Assembly (NCBI GenBank): GCA_029261815.1
Contig: JAJDAQ010000137.1
Location: forward strand, 24,973-88,972
From: Deltaproteobacteria bacterium
GTDB lineage: Bacteria; Myxococcota_A; UBA9160; UBA6930
DNA: 64,000 bases
Direction of reading: 5' to 3'
Below are positions 57,199 through 64,000 of this stretch, piece by piece. The notes beneath the pieces are model-generated. The model was not told the DNA's origin, did no database searches, and was given only the letters and a program-made list of their open reading frames with translations. Numbering within the stretch: the first letter of the stretch is position 1; every line of letters starts with the position of its first letter. The position numbers and the translations under genes are program-made.

Positions 57199-58371
57199 AT
57201 GTTCAGGGCCGCAGCGCTCCGAATGGTCTACTGCGCGCTCGACGCGCTGCTCCTCTTGCCAGTGCTGCTACTGGCGGCGTTTTCGCGCTGGGCGCCCCGC
57301 GCGGTCGACATCGGCCTCGGCCCGCGCCCGCTCGTGAACAATCCGTATCACGCGCGCGCGCTTCGGGGGCGCGGGTACCGCGCGGAGACGTTCGTCAACG
57401 AGCGGTACTACATCACGGACGATTTCGATCACGACCTCGGCGTGCCTCGCCCATTCGGGTATCTCGCGGCTTTCCGGATGCTCTGTTGGTGCCTCATCAA
57501 CTGCCGGAGCCTCCTGATCTACTTCGATGGGGGAGCCTTGGCGGATACGGCGTGGCTGTGGCGAACAGAGCCCTTGCTCTACCGCCTCGCCGGAGTCCGC
57601 ACCGTGGTGCTCGCCTACGGCTCAGACGTCCAGGATCTGACGCGGACCACGAACCTGCTCTTCAAGCACGGCATGGGGAAATCCTATCCGGGTCACCGGC
57701 ACCGCCGACGACGAGTGGCCGCCAAGGTGGACCTTTGGACCCGCTGGGGCGACCACGTCGTCGCGGGCGCGGACTGGGTCGAGTACCTCTACCACTGGGA
57801 CTCGCTGCAAATCGGTCATTTCTCGATCGACACTGAACGCTGGGTCCCCCAGAACGCACCAGACGCCGAACCTGCTGGTCCCCTCCGCGTACTCCATGCG
57901 CCCAACCATCGCGCACTCAAGGGAACAGAAGCGCTTCAGCGCGCAGCTGCTCGACTCTGCGCAGAGGGCGTCCCCATCGAACTAACGTTACTCGAGCGCG
58001 TACCCAATGATGAAGTGAGAGCTGCCGTTGCCGCCTGTGACGTTGTCGTGGATCAGCTGGTCATCGGGTGGTACGCCATGTTCGCGATCGAGGGCATGGC
58101 GAGCGGGAAACCCGTCGTATGTCATGTCCGTCCGGACCTCGAGAACTTCTACATCGACGCGGGACTCCTTGAGCCAGCCGAGTTGCCACTCGTACGCGCG
58201 GATGTGCGCACGATCGAATCCGTGCTGCGGTCTCTCGCGACCGACACTGACGGGCGCCGCGCCGTCGGCGTGCGTTCGCGCGCGTTTGTGGAAACCCGAC
58301 ATTCGCTGGACCGCGCAGGCCACGACCTCGAAGCCATCTTTCGGGCCGTGGGAGTCGCGCCTTGTCCGTAG
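57199..58371 (+). CDS. Glycosyltransferase-like protein with DVVVDQ motif (paralog A)
   Basis: A 390-residue protein of an unassigned glycosyltransferase-like group. Residues 11-27 form a hydrophobic N-terminal segment. AYGSDVQDL (139-147) looks like a GT-B N-lobe loop. HAPNHRALKGT (233-243) and DVVVDQLVIGWY (281-292), followed by EGMASGKPVVC, are shared with the next gene at nearly equal spacing; the second motif resembles the GT-B donor-site E/D-x7-E region but with DQ in place. Donor and acceptor are unknown. ATG 57199 is chosen with GGGGGAG upstream; ATG 57172 and ATG 57223 are alternatives. Its end overlaps the next gene by 10 bases. Confidence 0.72.
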   Translation: MFRAAALRMVYCALDALLLLPVLLLAAFSRWAPRAVDIGLGPRPLVNNPYHARALRGRGYRAETFVNERYYITDDFDHDLGVPRPFGYLAAFRMLCWCLINCRSLLIYFDGGALADTAWLWRTEPLLYRLAGVRTVVLAYGSDVQDLTRTTNLLFKHGMGKSYPGHRHRRRRVAAKVDLWTRWGDHVVAGADWVEYLYHWDSLQIGHFSIDTERWVPQNAPDAEPAGPLRVLHAPNHRALKGTEALQRAAARLCAEGVPIELTLLERVPNDEVRAAVAACDVVVDQLVIGWYAMFAIEGMASGKPVVCHVRPDLENFYIDAGLLEPAELPLVRADVRTIESVLRSLATDTDGRRAVGVRSRAFVETRHSLDRAGHDLEAIFRAVGVAPCP

Positions 58372-59519
58372 CGCCGCTGCGCGTGCTCCATTGTCCATCC
58401 GCCATCGGCGGCCACCCTCAGGGTCTGGCGGCCGCGGAACGGGCTGTTGGGCTGCAGAGCCTCGCCGTCTGCTTCGTCCCGCATCCACTCGGAATCCCGT
58501 CTGACGAAGTGCTCGCGCCCGTCGGGACTCCCGTATGGCGGGCCGAGATCGCGCGATGGCGTCTCCTCTGGCGCGCCATCCGAGACTTCGATGTGATCCA
58601 TTTCAACTTCGGGCGAACGATCGCACCCAGTCTGGATTCGATGGAACGCGCAAGAGAGAGCGGCTCCCGCGTACTCGCTAGCGCCTACGCAGCCTATGCC
58701 GGCCTCCTCGAATTTCGAGACCTGCCGCTGCTCCGACGCGCTGGGAAAGTGATCGCCGTGACCTTCCAGGGCGACGACGCGCGCCAGGGCGACTACTGCG
58801 CCGAACACTTCGACGTCCATGCCACAGCCGAAGTTGAGGCCGGATACTACAGCCCCACACACGACGAACGGCGCCGACGCGTCATCGCTCACTTCGACCG
58901 CTACGCCGACCTCATCTACGCGGTGAATCCTGACCTGCTGCATGTTCTGCCCGAGCGCGCGCGCTTCGTGCCGTACGCACACATCAATCCGAGCACGATC
59001 GAACCCGCGCGCGGAACACCCGAGCCGAGCGAACGGCCCGTCATTGTCCATGCCCCGACGCACCGAGGCGTGAAAGGAACGCGGTACCTCCTTCAGGCCG
59101 TCGATCGACTGAAAGCCGAAGGCCACTCATTCGACCTGAGGCTCGTCGAAGGCGTTTCCCGGGAAGAAGCCATGCGCCTCTACCGCGATGCCGATCTCCT
59201 GGTCGATCAACTGCTCCTGGGTTGGTACGGAGGTGTCGCCGTCGAACTGATGGCGATGGGAAAGCCCGTGGTCTGCTTCATCCGAGACAGCGATCTCACG
59301 AAGATTCCGTCGGCCATGCGGGACCAGTTGCCCGTGGACTCAGCGACACCGGAGACCGTGTACGCCGTCCTCTCCAAGTGGCTGAACCGACCGGGAAAGG
59401 AGTGGCTGGAGTTGGGGCGGCAAAGCCGAAGCTTCGTCGAGCGGTGGCACGACCCTTGCCGAATCGCTGCGGAGATGGCGACCGACTATCAATCCTGCCA
59501 GCTGCAGCGAGGCGATTGA
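58362..59519 (+). CDS. Glycosyltransferase-like protein with DLLVDQ motif (paralog B)
   Basis: A 385-residue soluble protein related to the preceding one. LRVLHCPSAIGGHPQGLAAAE (6-26 in part) is a GT-B-like N-terminus, TFQGDDARQGD (134-144) corresponds to GSDVQDL of paralog A, HAPTHRGVKGT is at 230-240 and DLLVDQLLLGWY at 278-289, followed by ELMAMGKPVVC. Together these repeat the same order and spacing. The start is TTG 58362 with GGGAG 7 bases upstream, overlapping paralog A by 10 bases. asnB copy 2 begins one base after its stop, so the three are one transcript. Confidence 0.75.
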   Translation: MSVAPLRVLHCPSAIGGHPQGLAAAERAVGLQSLAVCFVPHPLGIPSDEVLAPVGTPVWRAEIARWRLLWRAIRDFDVIHFNFGRTIAPSLDSMERARESGSRVLASAYAAYAGLLEFRDLPLLRRAGKVIAVTFQGDDARQGDYCAEHFDVHATAEVEAGYYSPTHDERRRRVIAHFDRYADLIYAVNPDLLHVLPERARFVPYAHINPSTIEPARGTPEPSERPVIVHAPTHRGVKGTRYLLQAVDRLKAEGHSFDLRLVEGVSREEAMRLYRDADLLVDQLLLGWYGGVAVELMAMGKPVVCFIRDSDLTKIPSAMRDQLPVDSATPETVYAVLSKWLNRPGKEWLELGRQSRSFVERWHDPCRIAAEMATDYQSCQLQRGD

Positions 59520-59520
59520 C

Positions 59521-61482
59521 GTGTGCGGCTTCCTCGGCGCATTTGATCGGAACGGCAATATCGCGCCCGAGCACCTCTCACGCGCGCTCGCGGGCCTTCG
59601 TCACCGGGGCCCCGACGACGAGGGCTACCTGTTCTCGGCGGACGGCCACGAGGCCCTCTCCTATCGTGGCGCCGAGACCCATCGAGACCTCGACCTGCCG
59701 TCGCTGCGATCGGCCCCGAGCGGATGTCGCCTGGGACTCGGTTTCCGGCGGCTGGCGATCCAGGACACCAGCGTCGCGGGTCACCAGCCGATGGCTTCCA
59801 AGAATGGACGCTATTGGTTGGCCTTCAACGGCGAACTCTACAACCACTGGCGCGTCCGTCCCGAGCTCGAACGCCTCGGTCACGCGTTCACAAGTGACTG
59901 CGATACCGAAACCTTGCTTGCGGCATGGTCCGAATGGGGGCCGGACTGCCTCGATCGCTTCGAAGGGATGTGGGGCTTCGTTCTCTGGGACCGCGAAGCG
60001 CGCACGCTCCATCTGGTCCGAGATCGCTTCGGCATCAAGCCGCTCTATTGGACGAAGATCCCAGAAGGCATCGCATTCGGGTCCGAGATCGCGCCCACAC
60101 TGACCTTGGCCGAGCGATCGGCACGCGCGCGCCCAGGCCCCCTCTTCCGATACCTCCGCTTCGGCTGGACCGATGACGGCACCGAGACGTTATTCGACGG
60201 GATCGAACGTGTCGAAGCCGGAACCCATCTGCAGGTGGCGCTCGAAGATCTCAGCATGACCGTGACCCGCTACTGGTCCTACCCGGGCAACGACGTGGGG
60301 CCCGCGGGCGGAATCTCCGCTGAGGAGCTGCAGGAACGCTTCCTGGCAAGCGTGGACGATCACCTGCTGGCATCCGTGCCGGTCGGTGTCGCCCTCTCCG
60401 GTGGGATCGATTCATCCGCCGTGATTGCCGGCGTGCGCCGCGCACGCGGTGAGGAAGGGCAGATCGATGCGTTCGGCCATGTCGCCGATGACCCGCTGCT
60501 CGGGGAAGAAGCATGGATCGACCAGGCGAGTGCCGCCAGTGGCGCCCGCGTCCACAAGGTGAGGCCAACCGCAGAAGCGCTCGGGCAGGACCTCGAAGCG
60601 CTCGTCCGCTTGCAGGGTGAGCCTTTCGGCAGCACCAGCATCTACGCGCAGCACCGTGTGTACGGCCTGGCTCGCGAACACGATATTCCGGTCGTGCTGA
60701 GCGGCCAGGGCGCGGACGAGCTGCTGGGCGGATACCTCTCGTACCTCGGCCCGAGACTCGCCACGCTCCTCTCCCGAGGAGAATGGAAACGCGCATCGCG
60801 GTTCCAGCATGCGGCTCGTCAGTTGCCCAGCGTTGACGCCCGCGGTCTTTGGCTGCGCGCCGGCGCGGCCGTACTCCCGCCGTCACTCGCTCCCATGGCG
60901 AGACGCCTTGCCGGGGAGTCCCTCACACCGCCGTGGATCGACGCCGACTGGTTTCGCGACCGAGGGGTGCCCCTTACCGAGCGACCCATCGAGAAAGACG
61001 CGCGGGGGCACCTTGGCTCCCGGCTTCGACAGGCATTCCTGGAAACGAGCCTTCCGGCGCTCCTGCGCTACGAAGATCGGAATAGCATGGCGCGATCGGT
61101 GGAAAGCCGCGTTCCCTTCCTCCAACGTCCACTCGTCGAGGCACTCGCCCACGCACCCGAGTCGGCCTTGATCGATGACGAAGCCACGACGAAGGCGCTG
61201 TTCCGGCGAGCGATGCGTGGCGTCGTCCCGGATCCGATCCTCGACCGGCGCGACAAGGTCGGCTTCGCGACGCCTGAAGCCACCTGGCTTCGCCAGCTCG
61301 CCCCCACGGTGGAGAAGTGGCTGACGAGCGACGCGGCCGACCGGGTCGAGGGCCTCCGTGCCGGGCCTCTCTTGCTCGAATGGGAGCGGATTCGCGCCGG
61401 GCGCGCGGCCTTCGACTTCCGTGTCTGGCGAGGAATCAACGTCGTCGCCTGGGCCGACGCCTTCGATGTTTCCTTCGACTAA
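59521..61482 (+). CDS. asnB: Asparagine synthetase-type glutamine-hydrolysing amidotransferase 2
   Basis: A 653-residue AsnB-like enzyme. The start GTG 59521 directly gives Cys2 (MCGFLGAFD), the glutaminase nucleophile after Met removal. HRGPDDEGY and FNGELYNHW mark the Ntn domain. The synthetase domain carries SGGIDSS (293-299) and later LSGQGADELLGGY, the usual G-x-G-x-D-E-x-x-G-G-Y motif. It differs enough from the copy at 54017 to suggest a different acceptor, probably a uronic acid or other carboxyl in the glycan. It is the last gene of the plus-strand operon, and its stop is interlocked with that of the convergent GT4 gene. Confidence 0.93.
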   Translation: MCGFLGAFDRNGNIAPEHLSRALAGLRHRGPDDEGYLFSADGHEALSYRGAETHRDLDLPSLRSAPSGCRLGLGFRRLAIQDTSVAGHQPMASKNGRYWLAFNGELYNHWRVRPELERLGHAFTSDCDTETLLAAWSEWGPDCLDRFEGMWGFVLWDREARTLHLVRDRFGIKPLYWTKIPEGIAFGSEIAPTLTLAERSARARPGPLFRYLRFGWTDDGTETLFDGIERVEAGTHLQVALEDLSMTVTRYWSYPGNDVGPAGGISAEELQERFLASVDDHLLASVPVGVALSGGIDSSAVIAGVRRARGEEGQIDAFGHVADDPLLGEEAWIDQASAASGARVHKVRPTAEALGQDLEALVRLQGEPFGSTSIYAQHRVYGLAREHDIPVVLSGQGADELLGGYLSYLGPRLATLLSRGEWKRASRFQHAARQLPSVDARGLWLRAGAAVLPPSLAPMARRLAGESLTPPWIDADWFRDRGVPLTERPIEKDARGHLGSRLRQAFLETSLPALLRYEDRNSMARSVESRVPFLQRPLVEALAHAPESALIDDEATTKALFRRAMRGVVPDPILDRRDKVGFATPEATWLRQLAPTVEKWLTSDAADRVEGLRAGPLLLEWERIRAGRAAFDFRVWRGINVVAWADAFDVSFD

Positions 61483-62843
61483 CGGCCTGATTTCGAATCG
61501 GCGAGCGCCGTTCGGAGTTTCGAGGCGAGCGTCTGGATCTGGACGTCGGCGCGCAACGTCCCGACCTCTGGCGCGGGCCCCGGCCGGCCGGACGTGCGCC
61601 ACTCGACCACGGCCTGCTCGAGCGCCGTCGCGATCGCGGCTTCGTCCCGCGGAGGAATCGCGGCCCCCAGGCCCTCCCGCTCGATCACGCGCCGCGCCTC
61701 GCCTTCGGGGACCAACCCCACGATCGGACGGCGGGCGCCCGCGTACTCGACCAGCTTGCCGGTCAGGATGCCGGCACTTCCGGGTGCGTCAGCCACGATG
61801 AGCAGCAAGTAGTCGGCGGCACATTGGGCCACGAGCGCGGCTTCGTGCGATACAGGACCCACGATCTCGACCGTCTCGGCGAGTTTCCGCTGCGTCACGT
61901 GGGTCCGCACGGCCTCGGGCACGCGCCCGATCAACCGCACGCGCAGGTCTGCGCGGATCTCGGGCGGTACCCGTTCGAGCGCCGCGAGCAACCAGTATGG
62001 GCTTTGATCCATGGCCGAAGGCGGCCAGGTGTCGTTGAAGGTACCCGTGTAGGTGAAGGTGCAGCGGTCCAGATCCGGCGTCACCCGATCTTCCGACGGG
62101 AACTCCGCGGGGTCGTAGCCGTTCGTCATGGTCACGATCGGCGTGTCGGGAACACGCTGGCGGAGTTCCGCCGCAATCCAGTCCGTGGCCGCGGTCACGA
62201 ACGCGGCACCTCCAACGAGTGCCTCTTCTGCGCGCCGTTGGCGAGCGGTATCCCAGGCACGCCGCGGGTTCGAGGTCCAGCCATCCCGATAGTCGAGCCC
62301 AACCGGAACTTTGAGCGCCCGTCCGACGCGCGCCGCGACTTCGAAGCTCGACCAGGGGTAACCGGTCGCCCAGACGGCGTGGATCGGATCCCGGCGGTCC
62401 AAAGCGACTGCTTCGTTCACGGCACCGCGGATCCAGAATCGCTTCGGGTCCGGAAACAGCCAGTAGTCCTGCACGAACCGCCGTAACCGGCTGAGAAGTG
62501 CCGTCTGCTCGCCCGTGGATCCGGCGGCGGGAGGGGCGACCGGAGCTGGAGCGGCACCACGAGCACGCCATGCACGACTTAGAACGCGTTCGATGGCTGC
62601 GCGCGCCGGCGGCCGCAGGCAGTGCTCGACGGGGGGAAGTCTCTCGACGCCATCCGGATCCTCTGGATGATAGGCGTCGAAGGGCCGATCGGCAGTCAGG
62701 ACCGAGCAACGGAATCCCGCACGCGGGAGATGCCGCAACACCCGGAGGACGCGCCGAACCGGAACGCCTCCTGCCGGTGGGTAGTGGTACGCCACGATCA
62801 GGAGGTGCGGCAGCGGCTCGCCCAAGCGGGTGGCTCCGCTCAT
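61479..62843 (-). CDS. Glycosyltransferase family 4-like protein
   Basis: A 454-residue GT-B retaining glycosyltransferase. AYHYPPAGGVPVRR (18-31) is the usual N-terminal G-rich acceptor loop of WecB/WbuB-like GT4 proteins, LDYRDGW (about 199-205) is the D-x-R-D motif of that branch, and GSAGILTGKLVEYAGARRPIVG holds the donor-binding K-x-x-E-Y. It would add a sugar to a lipid-linked glycan at the cytoplasmic face. ATG 62843 overlaps the upstream membrane protein stop as ATGA. The enzyme is convergent with asnB copy 2. Confidence 0.92.
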   Translation of the reverse strand: MSGATRLGEPLPHLLIVAYHYPPAGGVPVRRVLRVLRHLPRAGFRCSVLTADRPFDAYHPEDPDGVERLPPVEHCLRPPARAAIERVLSRAWRARGAAPAPVAPPAAGSTGEQTALLSRLRRFVQDYWLFPDPKRFWIRGAVNEAVALDRRDPIHAVWATGYPWSSFEVAARVGRALKVPVGLDYRDGWTSNPRRAWDTARQRRAEEALVGGAAFVTAATDWIAAELRQRVPDTPIVTMTNGYDPAEFPSEDRVTPDLDRCTFTYTGTFNDTWPPSAMDQSPYWLLAALERVPPEIRADLRVRLIGRVPEAVRTHVTQRKLAETVEIVGPVSHEAALVAQCAADYLLLIVADAPGSAGILTGKLVEYAGARRPIVGLVPEGEARRVIEREGLGAAIPPRDEAAIATALEQAVVEWRTSGRPGPAPEVGTLRADVQIQTLASKLRTALADSKSGR

Positions 62844-64000
62844 TGCTCCACAGACCGCGCCGGCTCGACCTCGAGCAGGACCACCTCGCGGCCGTTCGCC
62901 TCGAAACGCTCAACGAGGTGAACCCCAGGCCGCGCAAGAACCATCTTCCAGTGTGCCTGGTCGAAGGTGTCACCCGAGAGAATTACGTGGGTCGCCCCCC
63001 GGTCGCGAAGTTTCTTGGGCTCAAGGGTGTCCATCGACGGTTGGATCGGCAGGTGGCGCCCTCGCGCATAGTAGGCCGCATAGCTTCGCCTCGTCGCCAC
63101 GACGACGTCGCCCTCCGACATGCTCGCAGCACGCTCTCCCGCCCAGCGCTCGGCGAGATGACGCGACGCCCGCATTTGCCCCATGTCATAGACCGCCGGT
63201 CCGATGACCAAAATGAGACCGAGCGCGGCCGGCGCCCAGGCCGGCCAGCGCGGCCGCCGCAACAGCTTGAGCATCGCTTGCCCGAGCGCGGGGGCTGCGA
63301 GTGCCGCGTAGCCGAGAAGCGGCACCAGGACGGGCAGCCAATGCCGCCGACTGACATAGCCGGCACTCATCATCAAGCCGAAGAGCAGCAGGCCGTACGC
63401 CCCGATCAGTGCCAGAAAGAAACGGCCCCGAAGTGTCGGACGTCCGCGGGCCAACCAGAGCCCGACGAGCAGCAGGAAGGTCCCGTCGTAGCGCAGCGTC
63501 TTCAACGCCTTGCGGAACAACTCGACCAGCGAAGGGACGAGACCGTCCGGTGGAACGAACTCGGGCGGAAGCATCGGGTCGTTCAGCGCGGGAAGCGGCG
63601 CGCTGGGAGAAGCGGCGCGCAGTGCACCGGAAGTTTCGTCGGAGAGCCCCATCATCGCGGACAGGGACTTCTTGCGCGTGAGTGTCAGCTCCCCCGCCTG
63701 CGTCGACATCGCGACCAGATATGGAGAGACCAGCAGCACAGCCACCACGCTGAACGCGGCACCCCAGGCGATGCCGTCACGCAGACGCCAACGTCGACGG
63801 ATCACTTCGACGAGGACCACCAGGCCGGCCACCGCCACGATTCCGAGGCCCTCGGGCCGCGTGAGGTACGCGAGGCCCGCGAATCCACCCGCGACTGCGG
63901 CCCAGCGAATCGAGCGCTCGGACAGGCCGCGCCAGCTAGCCCACACGGCGCCCATGAACAGGCCCAGGTAGAGGCCCTCGCTCTGGACATCGGACGTGAA
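62840..64000 (-). CDS. GT39/ArnT-like membrane glycosyltransferase, 5' end outside window
   Basis: At least 386 residues of a polytopic inner-membrane protein of the dolichyl-phosphate-mannose/ArnT-like (GT39/83) type, which moves a sugar from a polyprenyl-phosphate donor to a periplasmic acceptor. The frame is open to base 64000; SDVQSEGLYLG there is the family's D-x-x-S-E region. At least seven hydrophobic helices are visible, including LLLFGLMMSAGYVSRRHWLP, a common motif after the large loop, and a soluble C-terminal tail of about 110 residues (VVVATRRSYAAYYARGRHLP onward). The methionine at 63955 is internal, not the start. It is coupled to the GT4 gene by ATGA. Confidence 0.88.
   Translation of the reverse strand, partial: FTSDVQSEGLYLGLFMGAVWASWRGLSERSIRWAAVAGGFAGLAYLTRPEGLGIVAVAGLVVLVEVIRRRWRLRDGIAWGAAFSVVAVLLVSPYLVAMSTQAGELTLTRKKSLSAMMGLSDETSGALRAASPSAPLPALNDPMLPPEFVPPDGLVPSLVELFRKALKTLRYDGTFLLLVGLWLARGRPTLRGRFFLALIGAYGLLLFGLMMSAGYVSRRHWLPVLVPLLGYAALAAPALGQAMLKLLRRPRWPAWAPAALGLILVIGPAVYDMGQMRASRHLAERWAGERAASMSEGDVVVATRRSYAAYYARGRHLPIQPSMDTLEPKKLRDRGATHVILSGDTFDQAHWKMVLARPGVHLVERFEANGREVVLLEVEPARSVEQ

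Overview
The window is a GC-rich (clearly above 60% by eye), densely coded stretch of a bacterial chromosome. I see no rRNA, tRNA, CRISPR array, transposase or phage gene. Gene content suggests an aerobic, lipid-using relative of the former Deltaproteobacteria (Myxococcota or Binatota-like): a true glutaminyl-tRNA synthetase, a TtpC-type TonB system with DUF3450, luciferase-like (F420/FMN) oxidoreductases, CaiB/BaiF CoA-transferases, many acyl-CoA dehydrogenases and SDRs, and a lipoprotein sulfatase. This placement is inference from gene content; no marker for phylogeny was compared.

Layout. 1-4.4 kb: end of a carboxylesterase, glnS, prs, and a tandem-PilZ protein. 4.4-9 kb: an HSL-type esterase divergent from a serine hydrolase/GST/SDR/VOC run, with a 21-bp inverted-repeat element. 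9-17.3 kb: acyl-CoA dehydrogenase, SGNH hydrolase, three tandem operator-like palindromes, DUF523/DUF1722 and a secreted metallo-beta-lactamase-fold protein, divergent from a two-subunit acyl-CoA dehydrogenase and an S9 peptidase. 17.3-28.8 kb: SDRs, VOC proteins, a kinase-like protein, a DUF457 membrane protein, an LLM oxidoreductase, two CaiB/BaiF CoA-transferases coupled to an internally deleted nitroreductase, a cyclase, and a 3-alpha-hydroxysteroid-dehydrogenase-like SDR. 28.8-33.1 kb: a compact five-gene minus-strand unit (cytochrome c, DUF1932 dehydrogenase, patatin, TauD dioxygenase, glutamine amidotransferase). 33.1-40.6 kb: thioesterase, SDR, LLM oxidoreductase, amidohydrolase, AcoX-type kinase plus sulfatase, sulfotransferase plus HspQ. 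40.7-46.5 kb: a full TonB energy-transduction operon. 46.6-51.4 kb: acyl-CoA dehydrogenase, enoyl-CoA hydratase, a sugar-type oxidoreductase and a secreted FG-GAP repeat protein. 51.5-64 kb: a surface-polysaccharide locus built from two divergent operons, each carrying an asparagine-synthetase-like amidotransferase and unusual glycosyltransferase-like proteins, then a GT4 and a GT39-type membrane enzyme that runs off the right edge.

How it fits together. Most of 4-49 kb looks like uptake and breakdown of lipids, steroids or other hydrophobic esters: esterases and sulfatases release acids and alcohols, CoA-transferases and acyl-CoA dehydrogenases/hydratases process the acyl chains, SDR/LLM/VOC/GST enzymes handle alcohols, ketones and reactive intermediates, and the TonB system would power outer-membrane uptake. 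The last 13 kb probably makes an amidated surface or secreted polysaccharide. The most interesting points are the mirror-image amidotransferase/glycosyltransferase operons with a shared D-x-x-x-DQ motif family, the odd five-gene cytochrome-to-amidotransferase operon, the exact 49-residue repeat protein, the triple TetR-like operator, and three starts that look leaderless.
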